DNA of 24,243 bases, from IMG/VR virus record IMGVR_UViG_3300010389_000136, positions 1 to 24,243 of that record; one strand, written 5' to 3'. Origin of the DNA: a virus. Below are positions 1 through 7,396 of this stretch, piece by piece. The notes beneath the pieces are model-generated. The model saw nothing but the letters and a program-made list of their open reading frames with translations, ran no database searches and had not been told where the DNA came from. How positions within the stretch are numbered: the stretch's first letter is position 1; each line of letters opens with the position of its first letter. The translations under genes were made by a program, and so were the position numbers.

Positions 1-1
1 C

Positions 2-295
2 GAGTCAACGATCCGCGCGGTTGACCGGTCGGTCGCCTACGAGGCGGTGCGGGCGAGCCGAGGCAAGGCGACCCGTGCCGAACCTGTCGCCGCGCTGTAT
101 GAGCAGGGGCGGGTGCACCACGTCGGCGTGCACGTCGAGCTTGAGGATCAACTCTGCTCGTGGGTGCCGGGGCTCGCGTCGCCTGACCGTCTCGACGCGC
201 TCGTGTGGGGTGTCACGTGGCTGATGCCAGCGATCGGGCGGTCGCCGTCCGTGTCGTGGGCTGCCGCACCTGCCCTGCGCCGTCCGGGTTTCTGA
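2..295 (+). CDS. Terminase large subunit, C-terminal end (partial)
   Basis: The frame is open from the left edge of the window and ends at TGA 293-295, giving the last 97 residues. The text carries the C-terminal signature of phage terminase large subunits (RNase H-like nuclease half): R-A-S-R-G-K-A-x-R-A-E-P-V-A-x-L-Y-E-Q-G-R-V-H-H-V-G, then L-E-D-Q-L-C-x-W-V-P-G, then S-P-D-R-L-D-A-L-V-W-G-V-T. In this family the protein is the packaging motor ATPase and headful or site-specific nuclease that docks on the portal, which fits the portal gene directly downstream. The ATPase half lies outside the window. A 53-base gap with a promoter separates it from the portal gene, so the two may not rely on the same transcript. 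Confidence 0.93.
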   Translation, partial: ESTIRAVDRSVAYEAVRASRGKATRAEPVAALYEQGRVHHVGVHVELEDQLCSWVPGLASPDRLDALVWGVTWLMPAIGRSPSVSWAAAPALRRPGF

Positions 296-302
296 CCGCA
301 CC

Positions 303-319
303 TGTGCCATATTGACACA
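303..319. promoter_or_regulatory. Operator-like 17-bp palindrome over the portal promoter
   Basis: TGTGCCATATTGACACA is an imperfect palindrome with 6-bp arms (one mismatch) around a 5-base A/T core. The reverse complement of the perfect palindrome at 15415-15431 matches it at 16 of 17 positions. The right half contains the -35 hexamer of the promoter at 312-340, so a protein bound here would be expected to block or alter polymerase binding. The binding protein is unknown; the XRE-type regulator at 22249-22659 is a candidate by elimination only. Confidence 0.6.
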
Positions 320-340
320 CGCTTGATCTGCCTGTATCAT
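312..340 (+). promoter_or_regulatory. Sigma70-type promoter upstream of the portal gene
   Basis: TTGACA (312-317, 6/6 to consensus) and TATCAT (335-340, 5/6) are separated by exactly 17 bases in the only sizeable non-coding gap of the left end. The expected transcription start (about 346-347) lies two or three bases before the ATG at 349, implying a leaderless or nearly leaderless message for the portal gene and then the whole head operon. The -35 hexamer lies inside the palindrome at 303-319. Confidence 0.7.
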
Positions 341-348
341 TCTGGAAC

Positions 349-2994
349 ATGGCAGACAGCGTGCGCACACCCACGTTCCAATACGGTTGGCAGGTTCCCA
401 CGCGGGAGCCGACCGCTGAACTGTATCCGAAGTCGGTGCGCGGGCTGTCGGGTCTGCCGGGCATCTACGACCAGATGGAGCGCGGGCACCCTCGCATCGC
501 GTCCGCTGCCGAAGAACTCGTGCTGACCATCGCGCGCAACGTGCCGGAGTTTCGCGCGCCCAACGATGCGACCCGCGACGAGGCACGCTTTGCCGAGTTG
601 TGCCAGTCGCTGTTCGTCGATGACGTGACGCCCGACGCTGACGGCGACGCAACCGGATGGGCTGCCGTCGCCCCGATGCTGTCGGACTACTACCGGCGCG
701 GGTTCTACTTGGCCGAACGTCGATGGGTCGAGGCGCGCACGTCCGCGCGTCCGCTGCCGATCGGTGACGGTCGCCGCGTCGAACTGTACCAGATCCACGC
801 ATCGACGGTGGATCAATACCAGTGGCCGCAGACCCCGAGCGCGACCCCGATCGCTGTGCGGCAGACGTCGCGCAGTGGGTCCGAGGTTATTGAGTGGGAC
901 CGGCTGCTGCACCTGCAGCACGGCGGGACGCCGGGCGAGGTCGAGGGCGTGTCGTGGTACCGCCCGCTCGTCATGCTGTTCGAAAGGTGGAAGGGCGCGC
1001 TCCTCGGCGCCGAGCGTCGCCTATACATGGACGCCGGAATGCTGCGCGTCGTCGCGCCGCCCGGCGAGTCCGAGGCAGATCGCGCCGCGATGCTGTCGAC
1101 GCTGCAGTCGTGGGCAAGCGGTTACGCGCCGTGGCTGATTCACCCCGAGGGGTATCAGGTCGCGGTAGAGTACCCGTCCGGGTCCATGCCTGACGTGCGG
1201 TCGACGCTCGAATATCTCGACGCCGAGATCGATTCGAAGTTGTCCCGCGCCCTCCGGTCCCTCGCAGCTGCCGCGCACGGCTCGCGCGCGCTGGGCGAGG
1301 AGGTCGCAGGGTTCGACGCCGAAGAAACCGCGGCGCGTCTAGAAGTGCTGTGCTCGCAGTACGGACGCGCGAACGCGGCATGGCTCGCGCGCGAGATCGG
1401 ATACGCCGGTCGGCTGCCGTCGCTTGAGCTCGTCGACGATGTCGAGGTCGACGCCGAGACGTGGACGTCTCGCACGACGCAGGCAGTCGCGGGCGGGCTG
1501 CTCACGTGGTCGGCAGACGACGAGGCGCAGGCGCGCGAGATCCTCGGGCTTGGCGAGCGTGCCGAACAGTCCGACGCCCGCACGCTGCTGGTCGGTCAGA
1601 TTCAGGCGGCGCAGGCGATCGTGGGGTCGCTCAACCCGGTTGAGCCCGGCGTTGCGCCCATCGCAGCCGAGACGGCGCTTGAGCTGCTCACCGCTGCGGG
1701 CGTGCCCGCCGAGTCTGCGCAGCGCATCGTGGACGCCGAGACGCGCAAGCGAGACGGCGCACCCAACGTCACGCTGCCCCCGCTGCCGACCCGCGAGCCG
1801 GTCACCCTCGCAGACGGTCACGTGCCACCGAAGGGCGCCGCGGAGGCTGCCGCCCGCGCGCTTGAATGGCGGCGCGAGTACGGACGCGGCGGGACCGAGG
1901 TGGGCGTAGCGCGTGCCCGTGACATTTCAAACCGCAAGGCGCTGTCGCTCGACACCGTCAAGCGCATGAAGGCTTTCTTCGACCGCCACGAATCGAACCA
2001 GTCCGCCGAGGGCGCCGACGCTGGCGACGACGGATTCCCGTCTGCCGGTCGCATCGCGTGGGACCTGTGGGGCGGCGACGCCGGGCGGGCGTGGGCGGAG
2101 CGCATCGTTGCGCAGTCCGTAGAGCAGTCCGAGCACGATGGCGTGACCGTCGTCGGCGCGGACGGTCGCGAGTTCGTCACGTACCGCCCGCTGACCGAGA
2201 TCGAATCCGACGTTGCCTGGCAAGACAACTGGCAGGCGCGCGAGGAACTCGACGCCGAGTTGACCCGCGACATCAACGCGCTGGCCGACCGTCACCGCGC
2301 TGACGTGTGGGACGCGCTGGCCGATGGCTGGCAACCGGGCGAGCGTGCCGCGGTGTACGATGCCGCGGTGGCACGGTACGAAGCGCGGATCGCGGAGTAC
2401 CGCGAGGCGATGATCGGGCTGGTCGGTCAGCAGGCAGCCGACGAGGCAGCCCGCGCCGTTGCCCGCGGGCTGTCGGTCGATGCGTCGCCCGGTGCTGCTG
2501 GCGCCCTTGAGCGCGCCGCGTCCGAGTCCGCGCGCCGCACCGCTGCCGCTGTCCAGCGGTCCGCCGAGACCGTCGCCAGCCGAGTGCAGGGCGAGGTTGA
2601 GACGGCATGGACGCAGGGCGCTGACCGCGCGTCGTTCGTCTCGCGCATCACGCCGGACGGGCTGACCCGCGAGGCTCGCGCCGTCGGGACCGCCATCGAA
2701 TCGCAGGGGCGGTTGCTGGCGCCGACGCCCGAGGGTGTCGAGGTCGCCGCTGTCGTCCGCACGTCCATCCCCGACCGCAGCCGCTGCACCGTGTGCAGGC
2801 AGCGTGACGGCATCACGTTCCGGCTGCCCGAGGACGAGGACACGTGGGAGGCGTGGAGCCTGCCCGACTCGCAGTGCAAGGGCGCGCCGAAGTGCCGTTG
2901 CGGGTGGCTGATCCTCTACGGACGCAGCGCCGAGCAGGCGAGGACGACCGACGACGAGACGCTGGCGCGACTGCGCCGGGAGGCGGACCAGTGA
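349..2994 (+). CDS. Portal protein fused to a conserved phage domain and a MuF-like C-terminus
   Basis: 881 residues, far longer than a usual portal (about 450-550). Residues 1 to about 470 look like a Mu gp29/DUF935-type portal, the dodecameric channel through which DNA is packaged; they include a W-D-R-L-L-H-L-Q-H segment near 185 and an L-x-A-E-I-D-S-K-L-S-R-A-L-R segment near 290. Residues about 490-585 hold a conserved block found in other phage head modules (Y-G-R-G-G-T-E-V-G-V-A-R-A-R-D, R-H-E, P-S-A-G-R-I-A-W-D-L-W-G-G-D-A-G-R-A-W-A) with no firmly established function. Residues about 610-881 are helical and end in a MuF-like minor head segment with Cys813, Cys816, Cys843, Cys849 and Cys851 around R-x-R-C-x-x-C-x-x-x-D-G, a possible metal site. 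ATG 349 has no good ribosome binding site; GTG 361 is an alternative. The stop overlaps the next start (GTGA). Confidence 0.85.
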   Translation: MADSVRTPTFQYGWQVPTREPTAELYPKSVRGLSGLPGIYDQMERGHPRIASAAEELVLTIARNVPEFRAPNDATRDEARFAELCQSLFVDDVTPDADGDATGWAAVAPMLSDYYRRGFYLAERRWVEARTSARPLPIGDGRRVELYQIHASTVDQYQWPQTPSATPIAVRQTSRSGSEVIEWDRLLHLQHGGTPGEVEGVSWYRPLVMLFERWKGALLGAERRLYMDAGMLRVVAPPGESEADRAAMLSTLQSWASGYAPWLIHPEGYQVAVEYPSGSMPDVRSTLEYLDAEIDSKLSRALRSLAAAAHGSRALGEEVAGFDAEETAARLEVLCSQYGRANAAWLAREIGYAGRLPSLELVDDVEVDAETWTSRTTQAVAGGLLTWSADDEAQAREILGLGERAEQSDARTLLVGQIQAAQAIVGSLNPVEPGVAPIAAETALELLTAAGVPAESAQRIVDAETRKRDGAPNVTLPPLPTREPVTLADGHVPPKGAAEAAARALEWRREYGRGGTEVGVARARDISNRKALSLDTVKRMKAFFDRHESNQSAEGADAGDDGFPSAGRIAWDLWGGDAGRAWAERIVAQSVEQSEHDGVTVVGADGREFVTYRPLTEIESDVAWQDNWQAREELDAELTRDINALADRHRADVWDALADGWQPGERAAVYDAAVARYEARIAEYREAMIGLVGQQAADEAARAVARGLSVDASPGAAGALERAASESARRTAAAVQRSAETVASRVQGEVETAWTQGADRASFVSRITPDGLTREARAVGTAIESQGRLLAPTPEGVEVAAVVRTSIPDRSRCTVCRQRDGITFRLPEDEDTWEAWSLPDSQCKGAPKCRCGWLILYGRSAEQARTTDDETLARLRREADQ

Positions 2995-4016
2995 CCCTGA
3001 TGCTGTCCGAGCGTGAGATCGTGCGCCACGACTCTGACGGGCTGGCGTGGGTTTGGGCGGTCGGTGACGACCCGATTCACTACGGCGGCGACGTGTGGGA
3101 GTGGGATCAGCGATTCGACGAATGGGTCGGCTCGATGCTGACGTACCTCGACACGTGGCAGCCGCCCGTGCTGCGCGAGCATGACCGCGAGGGCGTCACC
3201 CTCGGGTGCGTGCGGCGTGGTCGCGTACTGACGCGCGACGAGGCGACGGCGCTGGGCATCCCGCAGACGCACGCGCGCGCGCTGTATCTCGGGATCGAGT
3301 GGAACGCGATCGGTGCGGCGCTCGATGATGCGGGCGCGGTGCAGTACGTGTCGATCGGTGCAGATTTCAACTGGACCGACGAGGACGGGGCGACCCATCC
3401 CGCGGTGCTGAAAGAACTTTCTGTCGTGTCTGTGCCGCACCTCAAGCGCGGCCAGGCGGAACGTGGCGAGCTTCGCCACATCACCCTAGCCGAGGAGGTG
3501 CGTGTGGACACGCCCGAAACGGAGATGAAGGACGGCGAAGCACCTGCCGAGGAAGGTGCCAAGATGATGGACGACGAGATGCTCGCGCAGATCGCCGCCA
3601 TGATCGACGAGCGGATTGCGGCTGCCCTGTCGGGTGTCGAGATGCGCGAGAAGCCCGCCAAGCCGAGCGAGCCCGCGGACGTCATGCGCCTTCGCGAGGA
3701 CTACGACCGGCTGGCGCGTGAGTTCGCCATGGAGAAGGCACGAGCCGACGTGCTGCGGCTCCGTGAATCGCACGTCATCGACGATGCCGAGGTCGACGAA
3801 CTCGCGAAGCTGCGGCTGCGCGACGAGGTCGCCTATGGGATGGTGACGTCGCGCCTGCAGGCTCGCCCGACCGAGACGCCCCGCAAGGCGATGGCGGCGA
3901 CTGGCGAGGACGTCCGCACGCTGTCGCTCGGTGAGCGCGCGCGTGCGCTGATGCAGTCCGAGGGCTGCACGTTCAGCGAGGCATGGGAGCGCGTGAACGC
4001 GCCGGAGGTGAAGTAA
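2991..4016 (+). CDS. Prohead protease with C-terminal scaffold-like region
   Basis: Start GTG 2991 is chosen because GGGAGG lies 7 bases upstream and the codon overlaps the portal stop (GTGA); ATG 3000 is an alternative. 341 residues. The N-terminal half has the layout of HK97/Mu-type prohead serine proteases: P-V-L-R-E-H-D with His64 as the likely catalytic His, V-S-I-G-A with Ser121 as the likely nucleophile, and K-E-L-S-V-V-S-V-P-H shortly after. Residues about 175-341 are acidic and helical (M-D-D-E-M-L-A-Q-I-A-A-M-I-D-E-R, then long charged helices), as in scaffolding proteins. The family role is to guide capsid assembly and then cleave scaffold and capsid precursors. It sits directly before the decoration and capsid genes, where a protease-scaffold is expected. 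Confidence 0.82.
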   Translation: MTLMLSEREIVRHDSDGLAWVWAVGDDPIHYGGDVWEWDQRFDEWVGSMLTYLDTWQPPVLREHDREGVTLGCVRRGRVLTRDEATALGIPQTHARALYLGIEWNAIGAALDDAGAVQYVSIGADFNWTDEDGATHPAVLKELSVVSVPHLKRGQAERGELRHITLAEEVRVDTPETEMKDGEAPAEEGAKMMDDEMLAQIAAMIDERIAAALSGVEMREKPAKPSEPADVMRLREDYDRLAREFAMEKARADVLRLRESHVIDDAEVDELAKLRLRDEVAYGMVTSRLQARPTETPRKAMAATGEDVRTLSLGERARALMQSEGCTFSEAWERVNAPEVK

Positions 4017-4017
4017 C

Positions 4018-4437
4018 ATGGGCATCATGACGCAGTATGCCGCCCGCCCGCGTGTGGCGGGTGAGCCGATCCTTGAACGCGGGCTGGTCGTCCGCGATTC
4101 GTTGGATGAATGGGTGATCTGCGACGACGCCGGGCAGGCGACCGTCGCGGCGCTCAAGTGCGCCGGGGTCAACGTGACGACCGCGGCCATCCAGAGCAGT
4201 CCGGTCACGGTGTGCACGTTCGGCGAGTGCAGCGCGCTCGCGGGCGCCACCATCGTCAACGGCGACCGGCTGGTGGCCGAAGCCGCGACCGGGCGGGTCA
4301 TCCCGTTCGATCCCACGGACTACAGCGACGGAGACACCGTCTACATCCTCGGCACCGCGCTCGAGGACGGCACGGACGGCGCGTTCTGCCGCATCAACGT
4401 CAACCCCAACGTCGTCGAAATCTCGACGCCCGCGTAA
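4018..4437 (+). CDS. Head decoration-like protein (DUF2190-like)
   Basis: 139 residues, starting at ATG 4018 with GGAGGTG 6-7 bases upstream and only one base after the protease stop. The protein is small, beta-rich and short on charged runs (V-A-G-E-P-I-L-E-R-G-L-V-V, L-V-A-E-A-A-T-G-R-V-I-P-F-D, D-G-D-T-V-Y-I-L-G-T-A-L). The A-T-G-R-V-x-P followed by G-x-x-V-x-I-L-G-x-A-L layout is typical of DUF2190 proteins found just before major capsid genes, which are thought to decorate or cement the head. Its place between protease and capsid genes agrees. Decoration is an inference from family resemblance and position. Confidence 0.7.
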   Translation: MGIMTQYAARPRVAGEPILERGLVVRDSLDEWVICDDAGQATVAALKCAGVNVTTAAIQSSPVTVCTFGECSALAGATIVNGDRLVAEAATGRVIPFDPTDYSDGDTVYILGTALEDGTDGAFCRINVNPNVVEISTPA

Positions 4438-4451
4438 CCGGAGACTGAATC

Positions 4452-5432
4452 ATGAGCAGCGGACTCGGAATCGTCCCCTCGCAGCGACCGGTGGACAGCG
4501 TCGCGGTCAAGGGACTCTACAACGAAGCGGTCGCACAGGAGCGTCAGTGGCAGCTTGCCACGACCTGCGCGCCGATCACGCAGATGGGCGCCCACGAGGG
4601 CACCTACCCCACCGATGCCACGTGGCGCGGTGTCGACCTGTCGACCGACGCGAACATCGCGTCCGAGGTCGCGTTGTCGGCCACCAACTACGCCCCGCTG
4701 GCGATCGACTTCTCGTCGAACTCGTACCGCTGCGCGCGGTACCAGCTGGGTCAGATCGACATCCCCGATCGCGAGGCGGCGAAGCTGCTTCTCGACAATG
4801 GGGTCGACGTCGAGTCGTACTCGTCGCGCATCCTCGCGGGTCGTAGCGCCGCGCTGCACTACTACCACACGTTCACCGCGCTGGGCACGTCGGGCAACTA
4901 CACCAACGCGGCGGACCCCGGCAACATCACGTCGGCAAGCTTCGCGCTGGTCGGGCTGCTCGACACCGTCGAGGACGCCCTGCTGGACGAGGAGGCGTGG
5001 GACATCGGCGCCCCGCTCGACATCTGGATCGCGCGCGACGTGAAGCGGTACCTCAAGTTGAACACGGAGATCCGCAACCGCGTCGGCACGGCGAACGACA
5101 CGATCCCGACCGACGATGACGTGCTGCAGTTCTTCCGGGACTACCTGCCCGGCACGCGCAACGTCAACTACGTGACCGGCAAGTACAAGGCGGCGAACGG
5201 GACGAAGACCGACATCTTCAGCGGGAAGATCGCGTTCACCGTGCCGGGCTCGGGGCTCGAGAAGTCGTTCCTCAAGACCATCGTGCCGTCCGACAACTCG
5301 GGCGGTCCGCTCGACATGCGCTCCGAGCGCGTCGAGGCGATGCCGGGTCTTCGGATGTACGCCGACGCGTACTACGATGTGCACGTGGCCGACGCCGGTG
5401 CGGGCTACCTCGCCTACGACCTCCTGTCCTGA
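4452..5432 (+). CDS. Major capsid protein
   Basis: 326 residues, starting at ATG 4452 behind CCGGAGACTGAATC. It is called as the major capsid protein from its size, its place after protease and decoration genes, and its content: an N-terminal arm, an aromatic Y-R-C-A-R-Y segment with I-D-I-P-D-R-E-A-A near residues 95-110, a long helix-rich centre, and a C-terminal beta section ending in L-R-M-Y-A-D-A-Y-Y-D-V-H-V. The family, with an HK97 fold expected in this module, forms the icosahedral shell. No cleavage site for a delta domain is evident, in line with a protease that may act mainly on its own scaffold part. No other gene in the module is a credible alternative. Confidence 0.82.
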   Translation: MSSGLGIVPSQRPVDSVAVKGLYNEAVAQERQWQLATTCAPITQMGAHEGTYPTDATWRGVDLSTDANIASEVALSATNYAPLAIDFSSNSYRCARYQLGQIDIPDREAAKLLLDNGVDVESYSSRILAGRSAALHYYHTFTALGTSGNYTNAADPGNITSASFALVGLLDTVEDALLDEEAWDIGAPLDIWIARDVKRYLKLNTEIRNRVGTANDTIPTDDDVLQFFRDYLPGTRNVNYVTGKYKAANGTKTDIFSGKIAFTVPGSGLEKSFLKTIVPSDNSGGPLDMRSERVEAMPGLRMYADAYYDVHVADAGAGYLAYDLLS

Positions 5433-5434
5433 TC

Positions 5435-5764
5435 ATGCGATACCGAGTCACGCACAGCACGTACGCCCTGATCACCGCCGGAACGCGTAGGCGACCCGGT
5501 GACGAATGGGAGTGCGACGCGGACACCCTGCCCGAATGGGACGCGCTGCACAGCGCGCTCGCTCGCGGCCTGGTGTCTGCGGTGCGGGACTCGGCGCCCG
5601 TCGCTGCCCCTGTCGTGGACGACACGGCGGGGGCAGAACCGGGCGAGTCTGACGGACTCGACGAGATGACACGCGCCGAGTTGTGGCGTATGTATGACGG
5701 CACCGCGCTGACGTACCGGACCGCCACGCGCGAGGCACTAATCGCTGCACTGCGGGGCGACTGA
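5435..5764 (+). CDS. Small head protein with HeH/SAP-like C-terminus
   Basis: 109 residues, starting two bases after the capsid stop. The first 50 residues form a compact segment with basic residues (R-R-R-P-G-D-E-W), the middle is an Ala/Pro/Asp-rich linker, and the C-terminal 35 residues (L-D-E-M-T-R-A-E-L-W-R-M-Y ... T-R-E-A-L-I-A-A-L-R) resemble the helix-extended-helix / SAP-like modules that end many small phage proteins beside capsid genes. Such modules may bind nucleic acid. The role here is unknown, but it is probably a head or head-tail accessory protein. The stop overlaps the next start. Confidence 0.6.
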   Translation: MRYRVTHSTYALITAGTRRRPGDEWECDADTLPEWDALHSALARGLVSAVRDSAPVAAPVVDDTAGAEPGESDGLDEMTRAELWRMYDGTALTYRTATREALIAALRGD

Positions 5765-6246
5765 TGGCGACGATCGCGACATTCGGCGTGCTGGCGGCGG
5801 ACATCGCCGGGCGGGCTCACCGCCTCGACATCACCGCGACCACGTCGCCGTCGTCGACGGTCGTGGGCGAGATGATCACCGAGCGCGGCGCGGAACTGTC
5901 CGCGGCGCTGCGGGACATGGGCGTGGACGTTGACACGGTGTCGGCGGACGCGACGTTGCAGGTGTACCAGATCGCGCGACGGTGGATCATCTACGCGGTT
6001 GCGGCTGACGTGCTACTGGCGCGTGACCGGACCGCCACGGACCTCGCAGAGGCATACGAGCGGCGCACCCGCGAGACGTGGGACCGGCTGTCGTCCGAGG
6101 TGTCGCGCATGCTGGCGGATGGTCGCCCGACCGACTCCGGCGCCGCGAACTATCCGGCGTCGCACGTCACGCGTGAATCGTTCATTGACGACGCGCTGGA
6201 CTCGCAGGGGCTCGGGCAGCGTCTCGCGTGGTCGGGGTCGCTCTGA
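5764..6246 (+). CDS. Head-tail connector candidate
   Basis: 160 residues. The ATG at 5764 overlaps the upstream TGA. The protein is mostly helical, with an aromatic stretch (R-R-W-I-I-Y-A-V-A-A-D-V-L-L-A) near residues 72-87 followed by a charged helix. This size and helical make-up match gp6/gp15-type head completion or adaptor proteins that dock under the portal in siphoviruses. No diagnostic motif is visible, so the call rests on its place between capsid and tail-completion genes. Confidence 0.55.
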   Translation: MATIATFGVLAADIAGRAHRLDITATTSPSSTVVGEMITERGAELSAALRDMGVDVDTVSADATLQVYQIARRWIIYAVAADVLLARDRTATDLAEAYERRTRETWDRLSSEVSRMLADGRPTDSGAANYPASHVTRESFIDDALDSQGLGQRLAWSGSL

Positions 6247-6839
6247 TGGCAGGCTTTCGCCTCACAGTCTCGGACGACCTCGGGCAGGTGCTGGACGGCA
6301 TCGAAGGCGCGATCGGCGCGGTGCGGGACTTCCGCCCGTTGTGGGCGTCGCTCAAGCGCGAGTGGTACACGTCGCGCCGCCGGATGTTCCACACGCAGGG
6401 GCGAAGCAACGGCACGCCGTGGCCGCAGTACGAGGACACCGCCGAGCGCCGCGCGTATCGCTGGATCAAGCCGCGTCTGCTGACCAACCCGCGATTCGCT
6501 GCGGTGCCGCTGCGGTGGCAGCCGGGGCGCGAAGTGCTCTATCCGTCGCTGGTGTCGTCGCGTCACCCGCTGTCCGTGTGGGAGCCGACGCGCCGCACGC
6601 TGACGACCGGGACCGACGTGCCGTATGCGTGGCGCCATGACCGCGGCGCCGGGCGTTCCCCTCTGTGGGCTGGCGCATACGCGATCCCGCGTCGTCCGCT
6701 GCTGTCGCTCGGGCAGCGGTTCACCAACGTCACGCGCCACAAGGTGCAACTCGCAGCAGCAGAGGTCGCGCGGCAACTCGGGACCGGCGCGCGCGTCGGG
6801 CTCACGAGCGCCGCGGTGCGTCGGAGGTTGGGCAGATGA
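6246..6839 (+). CDS. Virion morphogenesis / tail completion protein
   Basis: Start ATG 6246 overlaps the upstream stop, giving 197 residues; an upstream in-frame GTG is less likely. The pattern resembles the phage virion morphogenesis family (Mu gpG / P2 gpS and HK97 gp10-like neck proteins): an N-terminal helical part, then G-x-x-N-G-T-P-W-P-x-Y-x-D-T-A-E-R-R-A-Y, and a C-terminal helical end (L-S-L-G-Q-R-F-T-N-V-T-R-H-K). The family helps join head and tail. Very rich in Arg and Trp. Its stop overlaps the next ATG. Confidence 0.65.
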   Translation: MAGFRLTVSDDLGQVLDGIEGAIGAVRDFRPLWASLKREWYTSRRRMFHTQGRSNGTPWPQYEDTAERRAYRWIKPRLLTNPRFAAVPLRWQPGREVLYPSLVSSRHPLSVWEPTRRTLTTGTDVPYAWRHDRGAGRSPLWAGAYAIPRRPLLSLGQRFTNVTRHKVQLAAAEVARQLGTGARVGLTSAAVRRRLGR

Positions 6840-7381
6840 CCGTTGGCATCGACTGGAATGCGGTAACGCTGCTGCAGCAGGCGGAAGCGGTCCTGACGAC
6901 CGAACTGCCGACCGTTCTGGATGCGCTCGAGACGGCGCACGGCGTGACCGTGCCCGACGTCCGCAGCATCATCCGCAGTGAGGTCCCCGAAGTCGTGCTG
7001 TCGGATACGCCGCTGGTGCAGCTGTACGTCGAATCGACGCAGCGCGACCCGTCGACGGCTGGCCAGGCGGATGCGTTCGGCGCGTGGTACGTCGAACACA
7101 CGATGGTCGCCCGCGTGCTGATGGCTGCTTACTCGGGCGCCGATGACGTCGACGGATACAGCGACGCGCGGCGGATCCTGTGCTGGGGGATCGCCTACGC
7201 GCTGCAACTGTATCTGCCCACCGCGGACTACGGGGCAGCGGTCGGTGTGTATGAATGCCGCCCCGAGACGATCAATACCGAACTCGTGTTCGAGGACGAA
7301 CGATCGGGCCAGTGGTTCCAGGCCGTTCAGATTCGCATGCTCGCAAACCAACGGATGCGGATGGGTCCGCTGCCCGTCTGA
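6836..7381 (+). CDS. Tail terminator / neck protein candidate
   Basis: 181 residues. ATG 6836 overlaps the upstream TGA (ATGA) and has GGAGG 9 bases upstream. It looks like a mixed alpha-beta protein of the usual tail-terminator size, with D-E-R-S-G-Q-W-F-Q-A-V-Q-I-R near the C-terminus. In siphovirus modules this slot, directly before the tail tube gene, is occupied by the ring-forming protein that stops tube growth and binds the head. No family motif can be named, so the role comes from gene order. Confidence 0.5.
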   Translation: MTVGIDWNAVTLLQQAEAVLTTELPTVLDALETAHGVTVPDVRSIIRSEVPEVVLSDTPLVQLYVESTQRDPSTAGQADAFGAWYVEHTMVARVLMAAYSGADDVDGYSDARRILCWGIAYALQLYLPTADYGAAVGVYECRPETINTELVFEDERSGQWFQAVQIRMLANQRMRMGPLPV

Positions 7382-7396
7382 TAGGAGGCACACGCC

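Noticed and set aside
5-802. A 265-codon minus-strand frame over the terminase end and portal start
   Set aside because: Arg/Pro-rich shadow that runs through the promoter gap; the + strand has the terminase signature and portal.
5930-5935. TTGACA inside the head-tail connector gene as an internal promoter
   Set aside because: No matching -10 hexamer downstream and no following start needing it; the genes are translationally coupled.
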